Notes: generated from the letters alone by a model not told the origin. Positions 9,042 through 17,690 are shown, counted from the first letter of the stretch. The stretch: 64,000 nt of DNA from Tellurirhabdus rosea (GCF_026278345.1 NZ_CP111085.1:5424501-5488500), one strand, 5' to 3'. Made by a program: numbers and translations.

Positions 9042-9382
9042 TCGTTTTAGATAATTACTCTGTGAAATGCTGTCTTAAATTCAGGCAAAACTTTCTCCTA
9101 TACAACAAAAATTACGACAATTTATTTCCAAGCCTCAAAAGGAAATCCGGACGGGGAAAATGCCGGTCCTGTTTTCTGAAGGCCAAACCCGCGTTTTACC
9201 GACGCGGGACAACGTAGTTAAAAACCGGTTACAAAAAATTGTATTTGTTTTTCTATTTTAATCCACAAAATAGTTAGTTTAGACCCAATTAGTTAGCGTT
9301 AGTTATGCAGTATGAGTAGCAGATAGCCTTCCGTTATGGCTTTTCTTTTCTGGCTCTGATTGGTTATACTTGCGTACACCAT
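9042..9382. other. Divergent intergenic region phoH/dnaB
   Basis: 341 bp without a gene. It must hold the promoters of the leftward phoH run and of dnaB. It is AT-rich with short TTAGTTAG-type repeats around 9270-9305. The only promoter-like box seen near dnaB is TATACTTG at 9365-9372. No RNA gene or riboswitch was recognised. Confidence 0.5.
9365..9372 (+). promoter_or_regulatory. Candidate -7 box for dnaB (TATACTTG)
   Basis: Matches the Bacteroidota sigma-A -7 element TAnnTTTG at 7 of 8 positions. It lies only 10 bp before the annotated dnaB ATG, which would give an almost leaderless transcript, or indicates that the true start is the in-frame ATG at 9449. No convincing -33 TTG was seen. 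Confidence 0.25.
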
Positions 9383-11017
9383 ATGGAAAACGAACGCCCA
9401 CATAGCTCTTCCTACCGCAAGCCCATCGGTTCAGTTCGCGACCGGCGGATGTCGGACGGGAATAACCAATATCTCGCGCCCACTGGTTTTGGGAAGCTGC
9501 CTCCGCAGGCCGTTGACCTGGAGGAAGCCGTTTTAGGTGCCCTGATGATTGAAAAGGACGCCCTTTCGGCCGTCATCGACATTTTGAAGCCGGACAGCTT
9601 CTACAAAGAAGCGCACCAGCGGATTTATAATGCCATTCTGACTCTTTTTGGCAACTCGGAACCTGTCGATCTGCTGACGGTTACCAACCAGCTTCGCAAA
9701 ACGGGTGAAATTGAGTTTGTTGGCGGTCCGGTTTATATCACCGAACTGACCACCAAAGTTACTTCGGCCGCCAACATCGAATACCATTCCCGGATTATTA
9801 CCGAATCGGCCATCAAACGGGCCCTGATTTCGGCTTCCACCGAGATTCTCCGGGACGCTTACGAAGATTCTCAGGACGTCTTTACGCTTCTCGACAAGGT
9901 TGAAAAAACGCTGTTCCAGATTTCGGAGTCAAATATCCGGAAGAACTACGCGGACATGCGCTCCATCATGGGGCAGGCGCTGACCGAACTGGAACAGAAG
10001 AAAAACAACCGGGACGGTCTTACGGGCGTGCCTTCGGGCTTCTCCGCCCTCGACCGCGTCACGGCGGGCTGGCAGCGTTCCGAACTCATCATTCTGGCCG
10101 CCCGGCCGGGGATGGGTAAAACGGCTTTTGTGGTTTCAGCCCTCCGCAATGCCGCCGTGGACTTTGGGCAGCCCGTGGCTATTTTTTCGCTGGAGATGTC
10201 CTCGGTGCAGCTCGTCAACCGTCTGATCTCGGCCGAAGCCGAAATTGACAGCGAAAAAATCAAGAAAGGAAATCTGGCCCCGCACGAATGGGCGCAGTTG
10301 CACCATAAAATCCAGCGCCTGACCGAAGCGCCCATCTTTATCGACGATACGCCGGCTCTTTCGATCCTTGAACTCCGGGCCAAATGCCGCCGATTGAAAG
10401 CCCAGCACGATATTCAGATGGTCGTCATTGACTACCTTCAGCTGATGTCGGGCGACAGTACCAAAGGCGGCGGCAACCGGGAACAGGAGATTGCCTCTAT
10501 TTCCCGGGCACTCAAGAACCTGGCGAAAGAACTGAATGTCCCCGTCATTGCCCTGTCTCAGTTGAGCCGGGCCGTGGAAACGCGCGGCGGCGACAAAAAG
10601 CCCCAGCTCTCCGACCTTCGGGAATCCGGTTCCATCGAGCAGGATGCCGACATGGTTATCTTCCTGTACCGTCCGGAATACTACGGAATTACGGCGGACG
10701 AAGCGGGCAATCCGACCACCAGCATGGGCGAGGTCATCCTGGCCAAAAACCGAAGCGGCTCCCTCGATACCGTTCAGCTTCGCTTTATCGGGAAATACAC
10801 CAAGTTTGCGGATATGGACGGCTACTTCATGCCGCCCCAGAACGGCCCCGGCCCCGGCGGCTTTGCGCCTCCCGGCGGCGGTTTTGACAATTCCGTCTCG
10901 GGTCTCAGCAGCTTCGAAGCGCCTGCGCCCCCGGCGGGCGGCGTCATTAAGAGCCGTGCCAACAACCTTACCGGCGGCTTCGGCACCATCGACCCGAACC
11001 AGCCAACGCCGTTTTGA
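9383..11017 (+). CDS. dnaB: Replicative DNA helicase DnaB
   Basis: 544 residues. The N-terminal primase-interaction domain (LPPQAVDLEEAVLGALMIE) is followed by the RecA-like helicase with Walker A ARPGMGKTAF at about 240-249, Walker B VVIDYLQLM and the DnaB segment QLSRAVETRGGDKKPQLSDL with RESGSIEQDAD. No intein is present. The C-terminal ~60 residues are rich in Gly and Pro and low in complexity. The start is the first ATG; an ATG 22 codons on (MSDGNNQYLAP) is an alternative. It is convergent with rlmD, with a strong inverted repeat between them. Confidence 0.96.
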   Translation: MENERPHSSSYRKPIGSVRDRRMSDGNNQYLAPTGFGKLPPQAVDLEEAVLGALMIEKDALSAVIDILKPDSFYKEAHQRIYNAILTLFGNSEPVDLLTVTNQLRKTGEIEFVGGPVYITELTTKVTSAANIEYHSRIITESAIKRALISASTEILRDAYEDSQDVFTLLDKVEKTLFQISESNIRKNYADMRSIMGQALTELEQKKNNRDGLTGVPSGFSALDRVTAGWQRSELIILAARPGMGKTAFVVSALRNAAVDFGQPVAIFSLEMSSVQLVNRLISAEAEIDSEKIKKGNLAPHEWAQLHHKIQRLTEAPIFIDDTPALSILELRAKCRRLKAQHDIQMVVIDYLQLMSGDSTKGGGNREQEIASISRALKNLAKELNVPVIALSQLSRAVETRGGDKKPQLSDLRESGSIEQDADMVIFLYRPEYYGITADEAGNPTTSMGEVILAKNRSGSLDTVQLRFIGKYTKFADMDGYFMPPQNGPGPGGFAPPGGGFDNSVSGLSSFEAPAPPAGGVIKSRANNLTGGFGTIDPNQPTPF

Positions 11018-11018
11018 A

Positions 11019-11078
11019 AAGGTTGAATTTTGAATGGACTTTGCCTCTCTTAACAGAGTCCATTCAAAATTCAACCTT
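11019..11078. terminator. 22-bp perfect inverted repeat between convergent dnaB and rlmD
   Basis: Arms 11019-11040 and 11057-11078 are exact reverse complements (AAGGTTGAATTTTGAATGGA plus CT), with a 16-base loop. It sits just after the dnaB stop and 17 bp before the end of rlmD. It is probably a bidirectional terminator, although it is AT-rich and lacks a clean T-run. Confidence 0.65.
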
Positions 11079-11095
11079 CAACATTCAGTATTCCT

Positions 11096-12511
11096 TCACT
11101 TTCTCTTCTCCAGCCGGACGACATTCTCCACGTGGTGCGTGTGGGGGAACATGTCTACCGGCTGCACGCCCGTTACTTCGTAGAGTTCATCCAGAATTGC
11201 CAGGTCTCTTGCCTGCGTGGCGGAGTTGCAGCTGACGTACACAATGCGCTGGGGCGCCGCCTGGAGCAGGTTGCGCGTCACCGGCTCGTCCATGCCGGCC
11301 CGCGGCGGGTCCGTTATGACCACATCCGGACGGCCATACTGGTTCAGCAGCTCGGGCGTCAGCAGTTTCTGCATATCCCCGGCCAGAAACTCCGCGTTGC
11401 GGATTCCGTTCACCTGGGCGTTGATGCGGGCGTCTTCCACCGCGGCCTCCACGTACTCGATGCCGAGCACGTGCTGCGCCTGACGGGCCACAAACAGCGC
11501 GATTGTCCCGGTGCCCGTGTAAAGGTCGTAGACCCGCTCCTGTCCGGTAAGACCCGCCCATTCCCGGGTTATTTTGTAAAGCTCGTAAGCCTGGTCCGAG
11601 TTGGTCTGGTAAAACGATTTCGCTCCGATCCGGAAGGTCAGGTCCTCCATCCGCTCTTCGATGAACGGGCTTCCGTGGACATTGATCACCTCCTGGTCCT
11701 GATACGAATCGTTCTTCTTCGTGTTCAGGATATAATTCAGGGATTTGATTTCGGGAAACGTGCTTTTCAGAAAGTCGAGCAGGGCGGCAATCTGTTCGGG
11801 GTCGTTCTGCGCCACCTGCACGGTAACCATAATCTGCCCGGTTGATGCCGTTCGGATAATCAGCGTCCGGAGAAACCCTTCGTGCGTTTTCAGATTATAG
11901 AGCGTCAGTCCGTTTTGAACGACGTAATCGGCCACCGCCAGCCGAATGGCGTTCGAGGGGTCCGGCTGCAGATAGCACCGCTCGATGGGAAGGACTTTGT
12001 CGAACCGCTTGGGCACGTGAAATCCAACCGCCCGTTTGTCGAGCTGAGCGCCCGACTGGATATCCGCATCGGTCAGCCACCGGCCGTCGGCGCAGGTGAA
12101 TTCCAGTTTGTTGCGGTAATAAGTCGTCTCGGCCGAAGCCAGGGCTTCGGGAATTTCGGGCAACTGGACTTTGCCGATTCGGGTCAGGTGATCGACCACC
12201 TGCTGGCGTTTGAACCGAAGCTGTTCCTCGTACTTGATATGCTGCCATTTACACCCGCCGCAGACACCAAAATGCTGACAGAACGGCTGTGTGCGGACAT
12301 CCGAGAATTCATGAATCCGTTCCGCGACGGCTTCGCGGTACTGCTTTTTCTGATTGACAATCCGAATATCGACGACATCTCCGGGAGCCACGGCGCCCTC
12401 CACAAAGATCACTCCTTCCGACGTCCGGACGAGGCATTTCCCCTCCGCCGCCACGTCGTCAATCCGGACGCGCTCCAGGCGTTCGTCCGGCTTCCTGTAT
12501 TTTTTACGCAT
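11096..12511 (-). CDS. rlmD: 23S rRNA (uracil-C5)-methyltransferase RlmD (RumA/TrmA family)
   Basis: 471 residues. An N-terminal TRAM domain (RVRIDDVAAEGKCLVRTSEGVIFVEG) is followed by the iron-sulphur cysteines C78, C84 and C87 (CQHFGVCGGCKWQH) plus a later Cys in ERCYLQP. The SAM-binding segment is VYDLYTGTGTIALF and the catalytic cysteine motif is VYVSCNSATQARDL. It methylates C5 of a 23S rRNA uridine (U1939 in E. coli); TrmA-like tRNA activity cannot be excluded from sequence alone, but the TRAM and Fe-S combination fits the RlmD/RlmCD group. Confidence 0.92.
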   Translation of the reverse strand: MRKKYRKPDERLERVRIDDVAAEGKCLVRTSEGVIFVEGAVAPGDVVDIRIVNQKKQYREAVAERIHEFSDVRTQPFCQHFGVCGGCKWQHIKYEEQLRFKRQQVVDHLTRIGKVQLPEIPEALASAETTYYRNKLEFTCADGRWLTDADIQSGAQLDKRAVGFHVPKRFDKVLPIERCYLQPDPSNAIRLAVADYVVQNGLTLYNLKTHEGFLRTLIIRTASTGQIMVTVQVAQNDPEQIAALLDFLKSTFPEIKSLNYILNTKKNDSYQDQEVINVHGSPFIEERMEDLTFRIGAKSFYQTNSDQAYELYKITREWAGLTGQERVYDLYTGTGTIALFVARQAQHVLGIEYVEAAVEDARINAQVNGIRNAEFLAGDMQKLLTPELLNQYGRPDVVITDPPRAGMDEPVTRNLLQAAPQRIVYVSCNSATQARDLAILDELYEVTGVQPVDMFPHTHHVENVVRLEKRK

Positions 12512-12570
12512 AATTTCAAAAATTCCGTAAATTAAGCACGCTCTTTGCGCAACTCCTATCCTCTTCCTGA

Positions 12571-14823
12571 ATGAAACAACTTTATTTTTTCTTCCTTTGG
12601 TTCATCCGAGGAGCGTGTTTAGTGGGCGGACTCCCTGCTCTGGCAACGCATATCGTGGGAGGCGAGCTGGAAATGCAGTACGTTGGACCCAATGGCCGGG
12701 ACTTTGTCAATTACCAGTTCAACCTGAATCTTTACTTCGACGCCCAGTTTGGCAATCCCCAGGCGGAAGACCCAGTCGTGACCGTTTTCTTCTTCCGAAA
12801 GTCGGATAACGCCCTGATGGGTGAAGCCATCCTGCCCCGCACAACCACCAGCATGGTCAACTACACCAATCCGGACTGTGCCAACTCGACCCTGCAGACA
12901 CGCTTCATCCGCTACGGCTCCGAAATCGGCCTTAACGTCCGGACCTTCAACGACCCTTCGGGCTATTACGTGGTCTGGGAACGCTGCTGCCGCAACAGTG
13001 CGATCAACAACATCCAGGACCCGGGCGGTGCTGGTTCTACTTTTTATCTGGAATTTCCGGCGATTACCCGGGACGGCAACAATTTTGTCAACTCCTCCCC
13101 GGTTTTCGGACTGGCGAAGGGCGATTACATCTGCGTCAACCGGCCGTTCACCTTTGATTTCGGCGCCCGCGACCCGGACCGGGACAGCCTCATCTACCGG
13201 CTGGTCACGCCGTACAACGGTTTCAGTAGCCGGAATAATCCCAGCCCGCAGACTGCGACTGGCAGTTCCTCCTACCCGGAAGTCCGCTGGGCGGCGGGCA
13301 TCGGCCTCGGCCAGATCATCCCCGGTCCGCAGCCGCTTCAGGTGAATCCGCGCACCGGCCTGCTGACCGTGACCGCCAACCGGACCGGTCTGTATGTGTT
13401 CTGCGTACAGGTTGAGGAATACCGGAAAGACGCCTCCGGCCAGTACCGCCGCATTGGACTGGTCCGCCGGGATTTTCAGCTGAAAGTAATCGAATGTCCT
13501 TCCAACGCCGCTCCGCGGCTGTTGATGCGGCAGACGGGGCAGGCCGCCTTTTATCGGGAAGGAAGTCTGGTGACGCTTTCCCGCAACGACAACAAATGTT
13601 TTGACCTCCTCATCACCGACCGGGACGGGAATCAGCGGATTCGTCTGCTGCCGCTCGGGAACCAACCGGGGATTACGCTTCAGAATTCGGAGGTTTTTAT
13701 CCGGATGCCCGGGGATACGGCCCGCACCCAGGTCTGTTTTGACCGCTGTCTGGCCCCGCCCGACGGGCGGACCGTGACCATCAATCTGCTGGCCGTTGAC
13801 GATGGATGCCCGCAGGGGCTGGAGGATACGCTCCAAATCCGCCTACAGATTGAGCCGGACCCGAACGCGGTGCCCGACGCCACCACCGACCTGCCCAACC
13901 AGCGGGCTACGGCCGTCGTCGGCAAGGCGCTTTCGTTCAATGTGTTCGGCAATGACCTGGACCGCGACCAGATTACGCTGGTGGCCGTCGGGCGCGGCTT
14001 TACGCTGGCGCAGGCGGGCATGAGCTTTGCTTCGGTTTCGGGCACGGGCTCCGTCACGCAGGTTTTCCGCTGGACTCCGCAGTGCGGCCAGGTTCGCAGC
14101 AATGAATACGTGATTGACTTTATCGTGACGGACCAGCGATGTAACGGCAGCCAGCGGGATACCGTTACGGTCCGGCTGGCGGCCCTTCCCGAGAACAGCA
14201 ATAAACCCGAGGTGCGGACCACCCTGCCCAACCCCGTCATTGAATTAACGCTGAACCCCGAAGCGCCGCAGGAGGCCTCCGTCGCCTTCGACGCCATCGC
14301 CAACGACAAAGACCCGGATGTGCTGAAGCTGAGTGCCCAGGGCAGGGGTTTTGACTGGAAATCCGTCGGCATGCAGTTTCAGGAGAAGTCGGGCCAGGGG
14401 CCGCTGACCTCTCCTTTTGCCTGGACGCCCGAGTGCCGCGTTATGAACGGCAAGTCCGAAGCCCGGTTTGAAATGGACTTTCTGACCGAAGACAACAGCT
14501 GCCTGCCCAACCGGTTCGATACAACCCGGGTCACGATTATCCTGAAAGACCGAAGCAGTAATTTTGAGATTACCGTTCCCAACGTCTTTACGCCGAACAA
14601 TGACGGCAAAAACGACGCGTTTTCGGTGCCTGAACTGCCGCAATCGACCTGCTCCGAACAGTTTGAACGGGTTGAAATCTACAATCGGTGGGGCACCAAA
14701 GTCTACGCCTCCACCAGCCGCCTTTTTCGCTGGGACGGCCTCGGCTTCCCCACGGGCCAGTACTTCTATCTGATCAAATACACCCGCCAGGCGTTCAGGG
14801 GTCCGGTCACGCTTCTGCGCTAA
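12571..14823 (+). CDS. Secreted protein with T9SS type B (gliding-motility C-terminal) sorting domain
   Basis: 750 residues with an N-terminal signal peptide (MKQLYFFFLWFIRGACLVGG..ALATH). The mature start HIVGGELEMQYVG is common in large Cytophagales surface proteins. The middle holds Ig/cadherin-like segments with repeated NDxDxDxx-type loops (FNVFGNDLDRDQITLVAVGRGF and FDAIANDKDPDVLKLSAQGRGF are two copies of one repeat, about residues 448-475 and 570-595). The last ~85 residues (VPNVFTPNNDGKNDAFSV..IYNRWGTKVY..WDG) are a CHU_C/type B sorting domain. Likely surface-exposed or secreted; the ligand or function is unknown. Confidence 0.88.
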   Translation: MKQLYFFFLWFIRGACLVGGLPALATHIVGGELEMQYVGPNGRDFVNYQFNLNLYFDAQFGNPQAEDPVVTVFFFRKSDNALMGEAILPRTTTSMVNYTNPDCANSTLQTRFIRYGSEIGLNVRTFNDPSGYYVVWERCCRNSAINNIQDPGGAGSTFYLEFPAITRDGNNFVNSSPVFGLAKGDYICVNRPFTFDFGARDPDRDSLIYRLVTPYNGFSSRNNPSPQTATGSSSYPEVRWAAGIGLGQIIPGPQPLQVNPRTGLLTVTANRTGLYVFCVQVEEYRKDASGQYRRIGLVRRDFQLKVIECPSNAAPRLLMRQTGQAAFYREGSLVTLSRNDNKCFDLLITDRDGNQRIRLLPLGNQPGITLQNSEVFIRMPGDTARTQVCFDRCLAPPDGRTVTINLLAVDDGCPQGLEDTLQIRLQIEPDPNAVPDATTDLPNQRATAVVGKALSFNVFGNDLDRDQITLVAVGRGFTLAQAGMSFASVSGTGSVTQVFRWTPQCGQVRSNEYVIDFIVTDQRCNGSQRDTVTVRLAALPENSNKPEVRTTLPNPVIELTLNPEAPQEASVAFDAIANDKDPDVLKLSAQGRGFDWKSVGMQFQEKSGQGPLTSPFAWTPECRVMNGKSEARFEMDFLTEDNSCLPNRFDTTRVTIILKDRSSNFEITVPNVFTPNNDGKNDAFSVPELPQSTCSEQFERVEIYNRWGTKVYASTSRLFRWDGLGFPTGQYFYLIKYTRQAFRGPVTLLR

Positions 14824-14862
14824 CAACAAAAAAGTCCGCTGAAGAGCGGACTTTTTTGTTGT
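14823..14862 (+). terminator. Rho-independent terminator, bidirectional
   Basis: Perfect 18-bp inverted repeat (14823-14840 and 14845-14862, core AAGTCCGCT/AGCGGACTT) with a 4-base loop GAAG and T-rich flanks on both strands. It starts at the stop codon of the T9SS protein and serves the convergent CHRD gene too. Confidence 0.9.
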
Positions 14863-14875
14863 GATTGGTTTTTCC

Positions 14876-15313
14876 TTAAAAATCTTTGAGCCGGATATTG
14901 CCGCGGATGGGTCCGAGGTTGACGTAGGTCATGCCGCCGAAGAGCATGTTTTCCTGTGCCTGGTTCAGTTGAACCGTACCCGAGATCGGTGCCGTCGTCG
15001 TGGTAAAGGTCGTGATTGCGGGACCAACCTGCGAATTATAGTCAGTGAAGTAATAAAGGCCGCCCGTCGTCGGTGCCGGAGTTACCCCGGAGTAATTGAC
15101 CTGGTACTGGAGCTGTCTGGTTACTTTATTGTAAGTCCCCGTGAACGTCCCCGTTCCGGTGGAAGTATTCGCTGGGATTTGCTGTGCTCCGTTGATGGTG
15201 GCGGTCAGGTCGACGGTATCCCGCTTGTCCGGAGCATCCTTATCTTCACAGGCAGTAAAAGTCAGCAGCACGGCAAGCAGAGCGGGGAAGAAAAACGCAA
15301 ACGTTCTTTTCAT
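14876..15313 (-). CDS. CHRD-domain lipoprotein
   Basis: 145 residues from the ATG at 15313 (MKRTFAFFFPALLAVLLTFTAC). The signal peptide ends in a lipobox (LTFTAC), so it is an exported lipoprotein. The remainder (TATINGAQQIPANTSTGTG.. to ..NPxG-less end VNLGPIRGNIRLK) fits the CHRD domain named after chordin. The domain occurs in many bacterial secreted proteins; its function is unknown. Convergent with the upstream T9SS gene, sharing a terminator. Confidence 0.8.
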   Translation of the reverse strand: MKRTFAFFFPALLAVLLTFTACEDKDAPDKRDTVDLTATINGAQQIPANTSTGTGTFTGTYNKVTRQLQYQVNYSGVTPAPTTGGLYYFTDYNSQVGPAITTFTTTTAPISGTVQLNQAQENMLFGGMTYVNLGPIRGNIRLKDF

Positions 15314-15499
15314 AATGGGTGAAATTAATAGGATCACAACTAATGCTGCGCAATAATACTAACTTTGCAGCAATTCCAACACGGCATCTGGAGCCGTTTT
15401 GCATACATAACTGAATTTAAGGCCAATGTTTCTTTCCGGGCCCGGCATATTTTATTGTTTGGCCTAAAACAGTCGGTCTTCTGTTAAAAAGTACCCTCC

Positions 15500-16309
15500 A
15501 TGACGGATAAAGTTGTATTGATTACCGGCTCATCCACCGGCATTGGCAAGGCGCTTGCTTTTGCCTTTGGACGCGAAGGAGCCCGCATTGTCCTTTGTGC
15601 CCGCCGCCTGGACTCCCTGGAGGCCGCCAGCCGCGAGCTCTCCGCGGCCGGTATTGACCATCTGGCGCTACCCGCCGACGTGAGCGTGGAAGCTGAGGTG
15701 AAACACCTCGTTGAGGAAACGATCCGCTACTACGGGCGTCTGGACATTCTGATCAACAACGCGGGCATCTCCATGCGCTCGATGTTTGAAGACCTGGACC
15801 CCGAGGTGATCCGCAAGGTCATGGACATCAATTTTATGGGCACCGTCTACGCAACGCACCACGCTCTGCCCCATATCAAAAAAACAAAAGGTTCGATCGT
15901 CGGCATATCGTCGATTGCCGGCTACCGCGGCCTCCCCGTCCGGACCGGCTATTCGGCTTCCAAATTTGCCGTCAACGGCTTTCTGGAGGCGCTGCGTACC
16001 GAATTGCTGCATAGCGGGGTGCATGTCTTGCTGGCCTGCCCGGGTTTCACGGCTTCCAACATTCGGTTTGCGGCCCTCGATAAGGAAGGAAATGCCAGCG
16101 GAGAGACGATGCGCGACGAAAGCAACATGATGAGCGCCGAAGAATGCGCCGACCACATCCTGCGGGCGGTCAAAAAGCGGAAGCGCGATCTGGTGCTGAC
16201 CGCCCAGGGAAAGCTGACGGTTTTCCTCAACAAATGGCTGCCGGCGCTGACCGACAAACTCGTTTACAACACGCTGGCCAAGGAGAAAGACTCGCCGCTC
16301 CGGCGCTGA
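15500..16309 (+). CDS. Short-chain dehydrogenase/reductase (SDR)
   Basis: 269 residues. It has the Rossmann glycine motif TGSSTGIG at about residues 10-17, NNAG near 88-91, the catalytic Ser in GISSIAG and YSASK (YxxxK) at about 153-157. The C-terminal tail after residue 225 is basic (KKRKRDLVLTAQGKLTVFLNKWL), as in membrane-associated SDRs related to DhrS7-like enzymes. Substrate unknown. It stands alone between a 186 bp upstream spacer and a terminator. Confidence 0.88.
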   Translation: MTDKVVLITGSSTGIGKALAFAFGREGARIVLCARRLDSLEAASRELSAAGIDHLALPADVSVEAEVKHLVEETIRYYGRLDILINNAGISMRSMFEDLDPEVIRKVMDINFMGTVYATHHALPHIKKTKGSIVGISSIAGYRGLPVRTGYSASKFAVNGFLEALRTELLHSGVHVLLACPGFTASNIRFAALDKEGNASGETMRDESNMMSAEECADHILRAVKKRKRDLVLTAQGKLTVFLNKWLPALTDKLVYNTLAKEKDSPLRR

Positions 16310-16330
16310 ATAGAAGGTTTTCTGGCTTTC

Positions 16331-16365
16331 AAGGGCAACTCACAGTAGACGGGTTGCCTTTTTTT
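16331..16365 (+). terminator. Rho-independent terminator after the SDR gene
   Basis: Short stem GGCAAC/GTTGCC followed by seven T. It sits between the convergent SDR and SH3-domain genes. Confidence 0.5.
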
Positions 16366-17098
16366 ACACCCGCCAGACGGCATCCTGACGAACGTAGTAC
16401 AGGCCATTGTTCCAGTACACGCGCAGCCACACGTCCTGCCCGCCCAGAATATTCACTTTGTTGCCTTTGCCAATGACGCCCACCACGGGAGCCGCCGCCG
16501 AGGGTTGCTGCCGGAGATAGACGGCGTTCCGGTTGATGATTCCCGATTGGTAGCGTTCGGGCAGATTGACCAGCATGAGCAGACCGATGAGGTAGAAGAA
16601 CACGATCCATTTGTGTTCACGGCGGATGGTTTCCTGCCTTCGGTATTTCGTCCAGAAGACCCCGAACACATAAAAACCGAGGACCAGCAGCAGAATGATG
16701 AAATACGAACTGTATTGCTTGTAAAAGAGGTAAAAATAGTTCAGGTCGTCGGCTTCGTAACCGGACAAGTTGTTCTCCAGCGCCACTTCGTTCATTTTAC
16801 GCAGGACGGCCTCGTTGGGCAGTCGGTCGAAATAACGCTGCAGATAAAACAATTGCCGGGGAACATCCTGTTGTTTCTCAAAAATAAAAGCCTGTTTCAG
16901 CAGCAGCGGGTCGGTTGGCGGAAACCCTTTCTGCTCGTATTGCGCATACAAACGCCCGGCCTGCCGGTACTCGCCGAGCCGGAAGAGCGAATCGGCTTTT
17001 TTTAGTAAATCCTCTGGGCGCTGAGCGACAGCAAATTGTGTCAGCCAAAGCAGAATAAATGAAAAAAATGCACTTTTTTTACCGAACAAAGCTTGCAT
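16364..17098 (-). CDS. TPR and SH3-domain membrane protein (BatE-like)
   Basis: 244 residues. Signal peptide to about residue 25 (..LTQFAVAQ), then a short TPR-like helical region (LLKKADSLFRLGEYRQAGRLYAQYEQKG), two transmembrane helices (near 131-151 YFIILLLVLGFYVFGVFW and 166-181 WIVFFYLIGLLMLVNL), and a C-terminal bacterial SH3 domain (NAVYLRQQPSAAAPVVGVI..VWLRVYWNNGLYYV). The architecture resembles BatE of Bacteroidota Bat operons, but no other bat genes are nearby, so I name only the architecture. Divergent from the tRNA-Lys array. Confidence 0.7.
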   Translation of the reverse strand: MQALFGKKSAFFSFILLWLTQFAVAQRPEDLLKKADSLFRLGEYRQAGRLYAQYEQKGFPPTDPLLLKQAFIFEKQQDVPRQLFYLQRYFDRLPNEAVLRKMNEVALENNLSGYEADDLNYFYLFYKQYSSYFIILLLVLGFYVFGVFWTKYRRQETIRREHKWIVFFYLIGLLMLVNLPERYQSGIINRNAVYLRQQPSAAAPVVGVIGKGNKVNILGGQDVWLRVYWNNGLYYVRQDAVWRV

Positions 17099-17115
17099 AG
17101 AGCATCTAAAAGGCC

Positions 17116-17123
17116 TACTTTTG
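17116..17123 (+). promoter_or_regulatory. Promoter of the tRNA-Lys array (TACTTTTG)
   Basis: Perfect TAnnTTTG -7 element with a TTG at 17093-17095, 20 bp upstream, overlapping the start of the divergent SH3 gene. About 50 bp before the first tRNA. Confidence 0.65.
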
Positions 17124-17174
17124 CACTCGCAATTCGGGAAAGAAATAACGCTAACCCAAACGGCAAATATACAA

Positions 17175-17250
17175 GATCTGGTAGCTCAGTTGGTAGAGCA
17201 ATACACTTTTAATGTATGGGTCCTGGGTTCGAGTCCCAGCCGGATCACCA
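17175..17250 (+). tRNA. tRNA-Lys (anticodon UUU), copy 1
   Basis: 76 bases with encoded CCA. Cloverleaf checked: acceptor GATCTGG/CCGGATC, D stem GCTC/GAGC, anticodon stem ATACA/TGTAT with loop CTTTTAA (anticodon TTT), T arm CTGGG-TTCGAGT-CCCAG. Confidence 0.97.
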
Positions 17251-17311
17251 AAAGTAACCTAATTAAAGTGCAAAAGTTCGCTTCGCGAAGCGGACTCCGC
17301 AAACAGACCTT

Positions 17312-17387
17312 GATCTGGTAGCTCAGTTGGTAGAGCAATACACTTTTAATGTATGGGTCCTGGGTTCGAGTCCCAGCCGGATCACCA
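17312..17387 (+). tRNA. tRNA-Lys (anticodon UUU), copy 2
   Basis: Base-for-base identical to copy 1, including the encoded CCA. Start-to-start distance from copy 1 is 137 bp. Confidence 0.97.
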
Positions 17388-17449
17388 AAAAGTAACCTAA
17401 TTAAAGTACAGTGTTCGCTTCACGAAGCGAACTTCTGCAGACAGATCCT

Positions 17450-17525
17450 GATCTGGTAGCTCAGTTGGTAGAGCAATACACTTTTAATGTATGGGTCCTG
17501 GGTTCGAGTCCCAGCCGGATCACCA
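17450..17525 (+). tRNA. tRNA-Lys (anticodon UUU), copy 3
   Basis: Identical to copies 1 and 2, CCA encoded. 138 bp from copy 2. Confidence 0.97.
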
Positions 17526-17587
17526 AAAAGTAACCTAATTAAAGTACAGTGTTCGCTTCACGAAGCGAACTTCTGCAGACAGATCCT

Positions 17588-17660
17588 GATCTGGTAGCTC
17601 AGTTGGTAGAGCAATACACTTTTAATGTATGGGTCCTGGGTTCGAGTCCCAGCCGGATCA
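17588..17660 (+). tRNA. tRNA-Lys (anticodon UUU), copy 4, no encoded CCA
   Basis: Identical through the discriminator A at 17660, but followed by CAACAG instead of CCA, so its CCA must be added by tRNA nucleotidyltransferase. 138 bp from copy 3. Confidence 0.97.
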
Positions 17661-17666
17661 CAACAG

Positions 17667-17690
17667 AAGCCGCTTCGAGCGGCTTTTTTG
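17667..17690 (+). terminator. Terminator of the tRNA-Lys array
   Basis: Stem AAGCCGCT/AGCGGCTT with a 3-base loop and a T6 run, directly after the fourth tRNA. Confidence 0.88.

Larger units (their letters stand above)
17175..17660 (+). repeat. Tandem 137/138-bp repeat: tRNA-Lys plus spacer
   Basis: Each unit is a tRNA-Lys gene plus a ~62 bp spacer beginning AAAAGTAACCTAATTAAAGT and holding a palindrome, GTTCGCTTCACGAAGCGAAC in spacers 2 and 3 (17413-17432 and 17551-17570) and a diverged form in spacer 1. Spacers 2 and 3 are identical. The array looks like recent tandem duplication; the palindromes may be RNA-processing hairpins. Confidence 0.9.

Noticed and set aside
12619-13836. 405-codon minus-strand frame inside the T9SS type B gene
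   Set aside because: Antisense shadow of a clear secreted protein.
17175-17660. Regular repeat-spacer pattern suggesting a CRISPR array
   Set aside because: The repeats fold as tRNA-Lys, the spacers are repeats too, and no cas genes are present.
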